A stretch of 64,000 bases of DNA from Phenylobacterium sp. Root700 (lineage in GTDB: Bacteria; Pseudomonadota; Alphaproteobacteria; Caulobacterales; Caulobacteraceae): assembly GCF_001429025.1 (NCBI RefSeq), contig NZ_LMHT01000022.1, positions 124,001-188,000 of the forward strand. Reading direction: 5' to 3'. Positions 35,594 to 44,302 of this stretch are shown here, piece after piece. Position 1 is the first letter of the stretch, and each line of letters starts with the position of its first letter. The position numbers and the translations under genes were made by a program. The notes beneath the pieces were generated by a model that had not been told where the DNA came from, did not search any database, and saw only the letters and a program-made list of their open reading frames with translations.

Positions 35594-36589
35594 ATGCGCG
35601 ACTTGAAGCGCTCGCGCCGTAAGATCCTGGGCGATGCGCGCGGCGCCGATCAGCGCGGTGTGGGGTTGCACGATCACGCGTGTGGGCATGTCCTGCACCA
35701 AACCGCTGAGCCGCCCCTTGGCCTCGAACCGCTGCCGGAAACGGCTGAATTCCAGGAAGGAGGCCACGCCGGTCGCCAGACCTCCGGCCAGGAACACCCC
35801 GCCCCTTGCACCGAATGTCAGGGCTGCGTCTCCCGCCACCGATCCGAAGACGGCGCAGAACTGTTCCAGCACCGCCACGCACAGCCGATCACGCTTGATG
35901 AGCGCGCCTTCGGTGATGTCCTCCGGCGTCAAGCCGGGTTCAGCCGGCAGGGCGAGGATCTCGGCCATGACCTCGTACAACGCCAACAGGCCAGGGCCAG
36001 ACAGCAGCCGCTCGATGGAGACACGGCCATGCTGAGTTCTCAGGGCGCGCAGGATCTCGATCTCGATGTCGTCGGTCGGCGCGAAGCTCGCGTGGCCGCC
36101 CTCGCTGGCGACCACCTGCAACCCGCCCTGCCCGCCCCGGATCAGCGCCGCCAGGCCAAAACCCGTACCCGCGCCGGCCACCAATATCGGCGCCCCAGCC
36201 AGGCCCGGAAGCTCGCGCCCGATCACTTGGCTATCCTCGGGCCGCAGGTCGGCGACGCCGGTCGCCAGAGCCTCGAAGTCGTTCACCAGCCTGGCCCGAG
36301 CGAAGCCTTGGCCCAGCAGCTCGGCCTCCGAAGCTTCCCAGGCGACGTTCGTCAGACGCGCCGCCCCGTTCGCCACGGGGCCGGCGACGGCGATCACCGC
36401 CGCCTCCGGCCGCGCGGTCAAGGTCACCGAAGCCATGAAGGCTTCAGCCGCCTCGGCCAGGCTCGCATGATCACGGCACAGCACATTGCGGGCGCAGACG
36501 ATCGACGAGCGTCCCTCGCCCAAGGTCACCACGGCGAAACGCGCATTGGTGCCGCCGATATCGCCCACCAGGGCGTAACTCCCACTCAT
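35591..36589 (-). CDS. glk: glucokinase
   Basis: 332-residue Glk-type (non-ROK) kinase phosphorylating glucose with ATP. N-terminal phosphate loop ALVGDIGGTNARFAV; AVAGPVANGAARLTNVAWEAS and VAGAGTGFGLAALI bind sugar and nucleotide; GGVFLAGGLATG is the C-terminal adenosine motif. ATG 36589 lies 14 bases after the phosphatase stop. Third gene of TonB receptor-phosphatase-glk. It supplies the intracellular end of a glucoside pathway. Its stop codon lies inside the operator of the next operon. Confidence 0.94.
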   Translation of the reverse strand: MSGSYALVGDIGGTNARFAVVTLGEGRSSIVCARNVLCRDHASLAEAAEAFMASVTLTARPEAAVIAVAGPVANGAARLTNVAWEASEAELLGQGFARARLVNDFEALATGVADLRPEDSQVIGRELPGLAGAPILVAGAGTGFGLAALIRGGQGGLQVVASEGGHASFAPTDDIEIEILRALRTQHGRVSIERLLSGPGLLALYEVMAEILALPAEPGLTPEDITEGALIKRDRLCVAVLEQFCAVFGSVAGDAALTFGARGGVFLAGGLATGVASFLEFSRFRQRFEAKGRLSGLVQDMPTRVIVQPHTALIGAARIAQDLTARALQVAH

Positions 36590-36603
36590 TCGCCCGCTCG
36601 CCT

Positions 36604-37416
36604 TCAGTAGGCCGACGGGGCGATGAGCGCGGCCTCGGCGTCGCACGCCTGAGGTTTCTCCGCCCCGGGCGCGGCCCGCAAGGCGGCAAGCTCGGCGCGC
36701 GCCTGATCCATGTCGGCCCGGAACTCCGGCGAGCCATGCAGGGTGGCGAAGGTCGAGGCGGCGACCACGGCCCCGGCCTCGACGGCGCTGGCGTTATGAG
36801 CGCCGCACACCGCGCGGCTCTGACCATAGGCCCGGCCGCGGGTCAGGATCTCGGTGGCCTGATCCGGCGCCAGTTCGGCCAGCACCAGGGCCCAGGACCA
36901 ACCCCAGACGGTGTGACCGGACGGATAGTCGAAACTGCTCGCGACCTGCGCGGTCGGTTGGCAGATCTCGCCCTGTGCGACCTGGAAGGGTCGCAGCCGC
37001 TTGAAGTGGTGCTTGGCGCTTTCATTGGCGACCATGCTGTCGCCCAGCACCCGAAGCATGATCGCGTTGAGCTTGGGCGCATTGTCGGCCGTGAGCTTGA
37101 CCCCGACCGAGCAGGAATAGGCCTCCATCATCGCAGCCGGCGCCATCTGGACGTCGCGGGTCGCCAGTTTCCAACGCTCCCCGTCCTTGAGCGCCCGCGT
37201 CGACTGGAAGACCGCTCGGTCGGTCTGGTCGCGCGGATCGCCATCGGTCGGCGCCGGCGCGACGATGTGCTCGGCGTTCAGCGCGCCCGGCGCCAGGTAG
37301 CCCTTTGGCAGGGTCGGAAATTTCACCGGCTCGGCGCCGGCCAGGGCGGCGCCGGCCAGGATCGAGATCCCGGCCGTAACCACCCCTGCGCAGATCAGCT
37401 TGCGCATGTCGTTCAT
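36604..37416 (-). CDS. class A nonspecific acid phosphatase (PAP2 family) with altered motif
   Basis: 270-residue secreted PAP2-fold phosphatase with a signal peptide. Motif 1 is intact (K-x6-RP in KHHFKRLRPF), as is motif 2 (YPSGHTVWGW). Motif 3 should be SR-x5-H-x3-D but reads SRAVCGAHNASA, so the Asp that supports the nucleophilic His is Ala. Activity may be reduced or changed. The start has GAGAGG upstream. It lies 28 bases after the TonB receptor and 14 before glk, so its substrate is probably a phosphorylated sugar in the periplasm (inference). Confidence 0.88.
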   Translation of the reverse strand: MNDMRKLICAGVVTAGISILAGAALAGAEPVKFPTLPKGYLAPGALNAEHIVAPAPTDGDPRDQTDRAVFQSTRALKDGERWKLATRDVQMAPAAMMEAYSCSVGVKLTADNAPKLNAIMLRVLGDSMVANESAKHHFKRLRPFQVAQGEICQPTAQVASSFDYPSGHTVWGWSWALVLAELAPDQATEILTRGRAYGQSRAVCGAHNASAVEAGAVVAASTFATLHGSPEFRADMDQARAELAALRAAPGAEKPQACDAEAALIAPSAY

Positions 37417-37444
37417 CGTAATCCTCTCAAACTCAGGCTGGAGA

Positions 37445-39607
37445 TCAGCGCAGCTTCACACCGGCCTTGATCCCGAAGGTTCGCGGCGCGCCGTAGCTGC
37501 CGAAGAAGTTGCGCGCGGAGTCGGAGCTGACCGACAGCAGCACCGCTTCGTCCTCGAGGTTGTCGACGAAGGCCTCGACGTACCAATCCTTGTCGGCGCT
37601 GTAGCGCAGGCTGAGGTCGGTGGCCGTGTAGCCCTTCTGGCTCGCCTGGGCGTAGGGGTTCAGCACCGTCCCGGCGACCCGGATGTCGCGGTTGTTGAAC
37701 TCGGTGAAGTAGACCTTCGACTGGTAGCGCGTGCTGGCGCGCGCGGTCAGTTCGCCCGACGCCAGCGGGATCGAATAGGCGACGCCCAGATTGCCGTTCC
37801 AGCGCGGCGCGCGCGGCAACCGGTTGCCTGACAGGTCATGCACCGTCCCGTAGAGCGCGTCGATCGCGCCGGTGTAGCGGTCGAACTTCGCGTCGAGATA
37901 GCCGGCCGAGGCGTCGAAGCTGAGACGATCGGTGATCCGGGCGCGGCCTTCGAACTCCAGGCCCCAGACGGTCGAAACCCCCGCGTTCGTGGTCAGGGCG
38001 CGGATGACGCCGCTCTCGTCCGGGCCGAGAGAAACCACCTGCAAGTCTTTGTAGTCATAGTAGAATGCGGAGAAGTTGGCGAGCAGTCGGCGGTCGAGGA
38101 AGTAGTTCTTCGAACCGAGCTCGTAGGCGGTCAAGGTCTCGGGACCGAAGTTGCGGTTGCTGGTGAACCCGCCAGCCTTGTAGCCGGTCGAGACGCTGCC
38201 ATAGACCATGTTGTCCGGCGTCACTTCCCAGTCCGCGCCCAGACGCCAGGTGGTCTTGGCCCAGGAACCGGCGTCCGGTCGGAAGGTATTGATCGTCGTG
38301 CCCAGCGGCCGCGTCAGCCCGACCGGATTGCCCTTGCGGTCCTCGGAATAGCGAATGCCGCCGAAGATGGTCAGGGTGTCGGTGATGTCGAAGTCCACCT
38401 GCCCGAACGTCGCCCAGGATTCTGCGAAGCGGTCGGGACGGAGCAGCACCACCCCGGTGGTGCGGGCCAGGTTGGTGTACTGGTAGAGGTTATCGTCGTT
38501 GGTTTCCTTGATGTAGTAGGCGCCAAGGATGTACTTCAGCGGGCCGTCGCCGTTCGACGCCAGGCGAAGCTCCTGCGAGAAGGTCTTGTTCTTATTGAAA
38601 TAGTGGATGGTTTGAGTGCCCGTCGCGGTGGCGTCGACATCGCTGGTCACTTCCTGATCGTCGGCCCGATATGAGGTCAACGAAACGATGTCAAAGGCGT
38701 CCAACCCGTAGGTGACCTCGCCGGTCACGCCCCAGATCTTGTTGTTGATGCTGCCGGCCGTGTTGGTCTCGGCGCGGTAAGGCGCGCTGCGGCCGGACTT
38801 GATGTAGCTCACCGGGCCGTTGCCGATCAGCACGTTGCCGGTTCCGGCCCCGCCGGCGTGATAGTAGTCGGCCGAGAGCAGCATCCGCAGTCGCTCACCA
38901 GGGGTGAACAGCATGTGGACCCGGCCGGCCTCCTCCTCGGCGTCGCCGAGGTTCGGCATCCCCGGCGTGACGTTCTTCTGGTAGCCGTCACGGCGGTTGA
39001 TGATGAAGGCGGCGCGCGCGGCCAGCGTCTCATCGATGATGGGGAAGTTGTACATCCCCTGGGCGGTCATCCGGGAATAGTCGCCGAGCAGCATCTCACC
39101 GGCGGCCTCGAAATGGTTCACCGGCTTGCGGGTGATGATGTTCAGGCTGCCCGCCGTGGCGTTACGGCCCCAGAGCGTTCCCTGCGGCCCGCGCAGCACT
39201 TCGACCCGCTCAAGATCGTAGAAGACCGAGTTGGCGCCCGACGGCCTGGGCAGATAGACGCCGTCCAGGTGGAAGGCCACCGACGGGTCGCGCTGCGGCA
39301 CAACGCCGGCCGAGCTGACGCCCCGGATGCTGATGATCACCTCGTTGCCGGCCTGGCCGATATTGAGGTTGGGGACCTTTCCGGTCAGGTCGCCGGCGTC
39401 GACGACATTCTGCTGCTGCAACACGTCGCCGCTGATGGCGCTGACGGAGAGCGGAGTGCTCTGCACGGTGCCTTCGCGCTTCTGGGCGGTGACCACCACT
39501 TCTTCGACCTGGACCGGACCGGCGCGGCTTCCCGATTGCGCATGGGCGGCGCTGGTCATGGCCAGCGCGGCGGCGCCGGCCAGCCAAAAGACTTTGCTCG
39601 TCATCAT
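37445..39607 (-). CDS. TonB-dependent receptor 1 of the LacI island
   Basis: 720-residue outer-membrane receptor. Signal peptide (cleaved after AHAQ), TonB box VEEVVVTAQKR, plug with VEVLRGPQGTLWGRNATAGSLNIITRK, barrel ending FGIKAGVKLR. Two adjacent ATGs at 39607/39604 follow AGGGAGAAC. The LacI-type operator core lies 46 bases upstream. First gene of receptor-phosphatase-glk. Probably imports the same glucoside as receptor 2 or a related one; the two share about the same plug sequence but differ in the loops. Confidence 0.93.
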   Translation of the reverse strand: MMTSKVFWLAGAAALAMTSAAHAQSGSRAGPVQVEEVVVTAQKREGTVQSTPLSVSAISGDVLQQQNVVDAGDLTGKVPNLNIGQAGNEVIISIRGVSSAGVVPQRDPSVAFHLDGVYLPRPSGANSVFYDLERVEVLRGPQGTLWGRNATAGSLNIITRKPVNHFEAAGEMLLGDYSRMTAQGMYNFPIIDETLAARAAFIINRRDGYQKNVTPGMPNLGDAEEEAGRVHMLFTPGERLRMLLSADYYHAGGAGTGNVLIGNGPVSYIKSGRSAPYRAETNTAGSINNKIWGVTGEVTYGLDAFDIVSLTSYRADDQEVTSDVDATATGTQTIHYFNKNKTFSQELRLASNGDGPLKYILGAYYIKETNDDNLYQYTNLARTTGVVLLRPDRFAESWATFGQVDFDITDTLTIFGGIRYSEDRKGNPVGLTRPLGTTINTFRPDAGSWAKTTWRLGADWEVTPDNMVYGSVSTGYKAGGFTSNRNFGPETLTAYELGSKNYFLDRRLLANFSAFYYDYKDLQVVSLGPDESGVIRALTTNAGVSTVWGLEFEGRARITDRLSFDASAGYLDAKFDRYTGAIDALYGTVHDLSGNRLPRAPRWNGNLGVAYSIPLASGELTARASTRYQSKVYFTEFNNRDIRVAGTVLNPYAQASQKGYTATDLSLRYSADKDWYVEAFVDNLEDEAVLLSVSSDSARNFFGSYGAPRTFGIKAGVKLR

Positions 39608-39652
39608 GTTCTCCCTGGGCGCGGCCGGCGCTTCATGGCCCCGGCCGTCTGT

Positions 39653-39663
39653 TAACGTTGTCA
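39653..39663 (-). promoter_or_regulatory. LacI-type operator core, TonB receptor 1 promoter
   Basis: TAACGTTGTCA within TGTTAACGTTGTCA (39650-39663), identical over 14 bases to the site upstream of the GH3 gene at 35580-35593. It overlaps TTGACA on the minus strand. Confidence 0.75.
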
Positions 39664-39708
39664 ATTTCAGATGGACTGAGACGCCGCGATACCGCGGCGT
39701 CTCTGGAC

Positions 39709-41913
39709 CTAGAACCTGGCCGAAAGCTGCACGCCGTAGAGCCGCGGCGGCGCATAGGCGCCGGAGCCCGCGACACGGTTGACGTTCTGAGCGTCGGGGC
39801 TGCCCTGTACCAGAACCGCCTCGTCCTCGAGATTGCGACCGTAGGCCATGAGGCTCCAGACACCGCCTGGCGCATCATAGGTCACGATCAGGTCGGTCTT
39901 GGTGTAGGCGTCCTGCTCGGTCACATCGAAGTTGTGATAGTCGAGGTTCTTGCTGCTCTCGTAGTGGGTCTGGACCCGCACGGTCAGCCGGCCGTCATTG
40001 GTGAAGCTCCAGCTGTGCTGGTAGCCGAGATTGAAGGTCCACTCCGGCGACTTGGCCAGCGTCAGGCCCGAATAGTCCGCGAAGCCGGGGGAGAACGAGT
40101 CGCCTCCAAGCAGGGCGAAATCCTTGTACTCGGCATGCAGATAGGCGGCCGAGCCGTCAATCCGATCGTTCTCTGTGATCAGCAACGTGCCTTCCAGCTC
40201 GGCCCCGTAAAGCGTCGCCTTGGCGGCGTTGACAGTGACAGCCGAGGGCTGGCCGGCGACGACGCCGGTCCCGGTGACCTGGAAGTCCTGATAGTCGTAG
40301 TAGAAGGCCGACAGGTTTAGCTGAGCGCGGTTCTCCATGAACCGGTTCTTGGCCCCGACCTCGTAGGCGGTCAGACGCTCTGGCTCATACTTGTTGTTCA
40401 GCGGCGGCAACCCGTCGCCGTAGCCGCCGGCCTTGTAGCCCGTCGAGGTCGAGACGAAGAGCAGCGAGGTCGGCGTCAGATCGAACTCCATACCCAGCTT
40501 GTAGTCGGTCGACTCCCAGGTGAAGTCCGCGACGTTGCCGTAAAGCAGGCATCCGGGCGGCGGGGCGCCGAAGAACGGCCGCTCCATACCGCCTGGCATC
40601 TGACAGCCGCCATTGCTGTTCAGCGCCACGTAGGTCCCGCCGGTCCGCCCCTTGTGGTCACGCGTGTAGCGCAGCCCCGCCGTCGCCCGCAGCTGATCGG
40701 TGAAGCTGTAGGTGCCCTGCGCGAACACCGCCTTGGAGTCCGAGTAGGTGTTGGGCTGGATGAAGGCCACCAACGGGAAGATGTTGGCGTAGACGTTGTT
40801 GGTCTCTTTGAAATAGTAGAGGCCGCCGACCCACTTGAACCGGCCCTCGGCATTGCCGAGGCGCAGTTCGTGCGACTCCTGCTGCTCATCAGAGTCGAAA
40901 TAGATGGTGTTGCAGCCGAGCCCGAGCACGGGGTCGCAGCTGCTCGGCGGGCGAGGCGCTCCAACCCGATAGTTGCGGCCGCTGCCGGCCAGCGTATGGA
41001 CGAGATCGTTACGGATCGCGCCCAGATAGGTCAGCACGCCGAACGACAGATCCAGATTGGCCTGCGCGCTGAGCCCGTAGTTTTGCTGATTGCTCGCGCC
41101 GTCGCGGGAGATCGGGAACGTATAGGGATCGCCCCCGGCCGCGTACTGGCCCAGCGGCGCGCTGGCGCTGCCGACATAGTCGTTGCGGAAATAGTCGCCG
41201 CTCAGCAGCAGCGAGAAGTTCTCGGTCGGCTTCAGCAGGACATGCAGGCGCAGGGCGACCGCGTCTTCATCGTTGTAGTCGTTGGACGGCGCGTTGGAGG
41301 TGTAGCCGTCGCGCTTGGCCGTCTGGAAGGCGGCGCGCACCGCCACCTTGTCCGAGAACGGCAGGTTCACCGCGCCGCTCGCGCGGATCAGGGAGTAGTT
41401 GCCGAGCTCAAGCTGGGCGTTGGCCTCATACTCGCTGGTCGGTTTCTTGGTGATGACGTTGAGGCTGCCGGCCGTGGCGTTACGGCCATAGAGCGTGCCT
41501 TGCGGACCACGCAGCACCTCGGTGCGGTCGAGATCGAAGAACAGGCCGGCGGCCGAACGCGGGCGCGCCATGTAGACGCCGTCGACGTTGAAGGCCACAG
41601 CCGGGTCCCCGACCTCGGTGTTGTTGGTGCTGCCGATGCCGCGCACCGCGATCTCCACCGAGCCGCCGACCGAACCGATCTGCACGCCGGGCACGACCGT
41701 GGTCAGGTCGGTGACGGTGCGGACGCCCTGCTTCTCGAGCTGGTCGGCCGAGAGCGCGGTGATCGCGAGCGGCGTGCTCTGCGCGGTCTCCTCGCGACGC
41801 TGGGCGGTGACCACCACCTCCTCGATTTCCATATTGGACTGGGCGTGCGCGGCGGTCGCCAGCATCAACACCTGAACAGCCGCACTCGCGGCCAGAATAG
41901 ACCTGGTGAACAT
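39709..41913 (-). CDS. TonB-dependent receptor 2 of the LacI island
   Basis: 734-residue outer-membrane receptor. Signal peptide (to AHAQ), TonB box IEEVVVTAQRR, plug with TEVLRGPQGTLYGRNATAGSLNVITKK, barrel ending YGVQLSARF. ATG 41913 has GAGGGGGAAACG upstream. Single-gene unit: receptor 1 starts downstream with its own operator. It is divergent from the first LacI gene, and the gap holds two facing operator cores. Likely the main uptake route for the inducing glucoside (inference). Confidence 0.93.
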   Translation of the reverse strand: MFTRSILAASAAVQVLMLATAAHAQSNMEIEEVVVTAQRREETAQSTPLAITALSADQLEKQGVRTVTDLTTVVPGVQIGSVGGSVEIAVRGIGSTNNTEVGDPAVAFNVDGVYMARPRSAAGLFFDLDRTEVLRGPQGTLYGRNATAGSLNVITKKPTSEYEANAQLELGNYSLIRASGAVNLPFSDKVAVRAAFQTAKRDGYTSNAPSNDYNDEDAVALRLHVLLKPTENFSLLLSGDYFRNDYVGSASAPLGQYAAGGDPYTFPISRDGASNQQNYGLSAQANLDLSFGVLTYLGAIRNDLVHTLAGSGRNYRVGAPRPPSSCDPVLGLGCNTIYFDSDEQQESHELRLGNAEGRFKWVGGLYYFKETNNVYANIFPLVAFIQPNTYSDSKAVFAQGTYSFTDQLRATAGLRYTRDHKGRTGGTYVALNSNGGCQMPGGMERPFFGAPPPGCLLYGNVADFTWESTDYKLGMEFDLTPTSLLFVSTSTGYKAGGYGDGLPPLNNKYEPERLTAYEVGAKNRFMENRAQLNLSAFYYDYQDFQVTGTGVVAGQPSAVTVNAAKATLYGAELEGTLLITENDRIDGSAAYLHAEYKDFALLGGDSFSPGFADYSGLTLAKSPEWTFNLGYQHSWSFTNDGRLTVRVQTHYESSKNLDYHNFDVTEQDAYTKTDLIVTYDAPGGVWSLMAYGRNLEDEAVLVQGSPDAQNVNRVAGSGAYAPPRLYGVQLSARF

Positions 41914-42005
41914 CGTTTCCCCCTCGTGACCGATATCCAACGCCCGGCCATCAATTTTCAGGCCCAGCAAACCAGCCGAACCGACGCCGGAAAGAGATCA
42001 CATCC

Positions 42006-42040
42006 GATAACGTTGTCAATTTGAATCTGACAACGTTATC
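42006..42040. promoter_or_regulatory. paired, facing LacI-type operators (receptor 2 / lacI)
   Basis: GATAACGTTGTCA (42006-42018) and its exact reverse complement TGACAACGTTATC (42028-42040) form a 13-bp perfect inverted repeat around a nine-base spacer. Each arm itself is centred on AACGTT. The left copy faces the receptor gene, the right copy faces lacI, in the same relative orientation as at the other sites. Confidence 0.8.
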
Positions 42041-42167
42041 TGGATCGCAAATTTGTAGTACTGAGTATCCTTCCCGGCCGGCGTCGCTAAACGGCGGCGG
42101 CCCTGTGGAGCTTGCAGCTTTACGCGAACCGGACGAGGTTCCGAGGGCGCGCCGTCTGGAGTTAGGC

Positions 42168-43178
42168 TTGACCCGTCAACCGACGATCAAAGACGTCGCC
42201 ACCAAGGCCGAGGTCTCCTTCAAGACCGTGTCGCGGGTGCTCAATGGCGAGCCGCATGTTCGCGAAGAGGTCCGTGATCGAGTTTTGGCCGCGGCGGCGG
42301 CGCTCAACTATCGCCCGAACATCGCCGCCCGAGGCCTGATCGGCGGGCAGTCGCGACTGATCGGATTTCTCTACGACAACCCCAACTACAGCTATGTGAC
42401 CGAGGCCGAGATCGGCGCCCTGCTCCGCTGCAAACAGTCCGGCTACCACCTGGCGATCGAGCCGGTGGATTCGCAGGGCGATGTCGGCGGCCAGATCGAA
42501 CAGATCCTCGCCAGCCTGCGCCTTGACGGCGTAATCCTGACCCCGCCGATCTCCGATGATCCGGCCGCCCTGGCCGCTCTCGACCGGCTGGGTGTCAGGC
42601 ATGTGCGAATCGCGCCGCACGCCGACCGGGATCTCAGCCCCTGCGTCTTCATCGACGACGACGAAGCGGCTTTCGCCATGACCCGCAGTTTGCTGGATCT
42701 GGGGCACAGGACCATCGGGTTTGTTCTCGGGCACCCCGACCACGGAGCCTCGCCGCAGCGCCTGGCCGGGTTCCGCCGCGCGATGCGGGAACAAGGACTC
42801 AGCCCGGACGCAAACCACCTGATCCAGGGCTACTTCACCTTCGAGTCAGGAATGGAGGCGGGCCTGCGCCTGCTCACCCTGCCCCACCGCCCCACGGCGA
42901 TCTTCGCGGCCAACGACAAGATGGCCCTGGGCGTCATGGCCGCGGCGCGCGACCTGGGCCTGACCATCCCGGGCGACGTGTCCATCGCCGGCTTCGACGA
43001 CACGCACGCCGCGCAGATGGGGTGGCCGTCGCTGACGACCGTCCACCAACCGGTCGAAGACATGTGCGCCGCAGCCGCCGGCATGTTGATATCGCTGGCC
43101 GCCGGCGAGCCCCTTCGCGAGGCGGCCAGAAAGCTCGACTTTCAGATCATGCCGCGTGCGTCGACCGCGCGGATCTAG
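42168..43178 (+). CDS. LacI-family regulator 1
   Basis: About 336 residues. HTH: PTIKDVATKAEVSFKTVSRV, then hinge LNYRPNIAARGL; periplasmic-binding-like effector domain with GFLYDNPNYSYV, TIGFVLGHPDH and DVSIAGFDDTHAA. No ATG lies close to the HTH. TTG 42168 has GGAG six bases upstream and starts three residues before PTIKDV, so it is the best start; GTG 42105 is an alternative. Its promoter carries one of the paired operators, so autoregulation is likely. Its stop overlaps that of the second LacI gene in CTAG. Best candidate for the regulator of the island. Confidence 0.9.
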   Translation: MTRQPTIKDVATKAEVSFKTVSRVLNGEPHVREEVRDRVLAAAAALNYRPNIAARGLIGGQSRLIGFLYDNPNYSYVTEAEIGALLRCKQSGYHLAIEPVDSQGDVGGQIEQILASLRLDGVILTPPISDDPAALAALDRLGVRHVRIAPHADRDLSPCVFIDDDEAAFAMTRSLLDLGHRTIGFVLGHPDHGASPQRLAGFRRAMREQGLSPDANHLIQGYFTFESGMEAGLRLLTLPHRPTAIFAANDKMALGVMAAARDLGLTIPGDVSIAGFDDTHAAQMGWPSLTTVHQPVEDMCAAAAGMLISLAAGEPLREAARKLDFQIMPRASTARI

Positions 43179-44191
43179 ACGCTTGGCGGCGCGGCGGTCG
43201 TGCCGCGAAACACCAGGCTGAAATCCAGCCGCCGATGCTCGACCTTGCGCTCCTCGGCGTCCGCTTGGCCGATGACCAGCTCGGCGGCGGCGGCGGCCAT
43301 GGCCTGGATAGGTTGGCGCACCGTCGTCAGTTGCGGCCAGGCTAGCCGCGCGATCTCGCTGTCGTCGAAGCCCGCCACCGAAAGATCGCCCGGAACCGAC
43401 AGTCCCAGCCGATGCGCGGCGGCCATCACCCCGATCGCGGTCTCGTCGTTGCTGCCAAAGATCGCGGTGGGACGATCGGGGGCGGTCAATAGCGACATCG
43501 CGCTGGTCTCGCCGCCGTCAAACATGAAGTCACCTTGCTGGACCAGCCGCGGTTCGATCGCCCGCCCTCGACCTTCAAGCGCGAGGCGGTAACCTTCGAA
43601 GCGCCAAGCCGACGCTGCGTGGTCCCCTGGCCCAAGGATGAAGCCGATCTTCTCGTGACCGAGGTCAAGCAGCGCCTCGGTCATCTCGCGGGCGGCCTGG
43701 ACGTCGTCGATCGAGATCGACGAGGCCCGCTCAGGCTCGAGGCTCGGCGCCATCCGTACATATGGGGTGCGGGCGCGGTCGAGAGCCTCGAGCACCGGCA
43801 GGTCGTCAGTCATCGGCGGCAGCAGCAGGAACCCGTCAGGCCTGAGCGCCGCGATGGCGCTGACCACTGCGCCAGCCATGACATCGGTGCGGCTGTCATA
43901 GGGCTGGGCCACGACATGATAGCCCTCAGCCCGGCAGTACTGGATCGCCCCTTGCTGGAACTCGGCCACATAGGCGGGAATGATTTCCGGGATCAGCAGG
44001 CAGATCAGGAACGACCGCGATCCGGGAAGCCCCCGCGCGAAGACGTTACGCCGATAGCCAAGCGCAGAGACGGCGGCCTGCACCCTGTCCCTGGCCTCCG
44101 CGCTGACGTGGCGTTCGCCGTTCAGCACGCGAGATACGGTCATCACCGACAGGCCGGCCCATGCCGCCACGTCCCGGATCGTCGTCGTCAC
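43175..44191 (-). CDS. LacI-family regulator 2
   Basis: About 338 residues. HTH TTIRDVAAWAGLSVMTVSRVLNGE, hinge LGYRRNVFARGL, effector domain with KIGFILGPGDH and DLSVAGFDDSEIARL. GTG 44191 with GGAG ten bases upstream is preferred; GTG 44236 is possible. It is convergent with regulator 1 and is a paralogue (similar layout, different recognition helix: MTVSRV against KTVSRV). No TAACGTTGTCA core lies in front of it. It may sense a different sugar or recognise a variant operator. Confidence 0.9.
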   Translation of the reverse strand: MTTTIRDVAAWAGLSVMTVSRVLNGERHVSAEARDRVQAAVSALGYRRNVFARGLPGSRSFLICLLIPEIIPAYVAEFQQGAIQYCRAEGYHVVAQPYDSRTDVMAGAVVSAIAALRPDGFLLLPPMTDDLPVLEALDRARTPYVRMAPSLEPERASSISIDDVQAAREMTEALLDLGHEKIGFILGPGDHAASAWRFEGYRLALEGRGRAIEPRLVQQGDFMFDGGETSAMSLLTAPDRPTAIFGSNDETAIGVMAAAHRLGLSVPGDLSVAGFDDSEIARLAWPQLTTVRQPIQAMAAAAAELVIGQADAEERKVEHRRLDFSLVFRGTTAAPPSV

Positions 44192-44266
44192 GCGTTCGAA
44201 TCTCCGCCCGTCGGCCGGTTTGCCGACGGTCCTCACGCGCGGTTATAGCGCGGAAATCTGAAGGAA

Positions 44267-44294
44267 GCGGCCTCGTCGTATCAGACGAGGCCGC
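44267..44294 (-). terminator. Rho-independent terminator behind the esterase gene
   Basis: GCGGCCTCGTC (44267-44277) and GACGAGGCCGC (44284-44294) form a perfect 11-bp stem with a GTATCA loop. On the minus strand it is followed by TTCCTTCAGATTT. It ends the GH3-esterase transcript before lacI 2. Confidence 0.85.
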
Positions 44295-44302
44295 GCCCAA
44301 GA

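Noticed and set aside
44150-44215. tRNA-like T-loop string GTTCGAATC near lacI 2
   Set aside because: No acceptor stem or anticodon arm around it; it is part of the lacI 2 start region.
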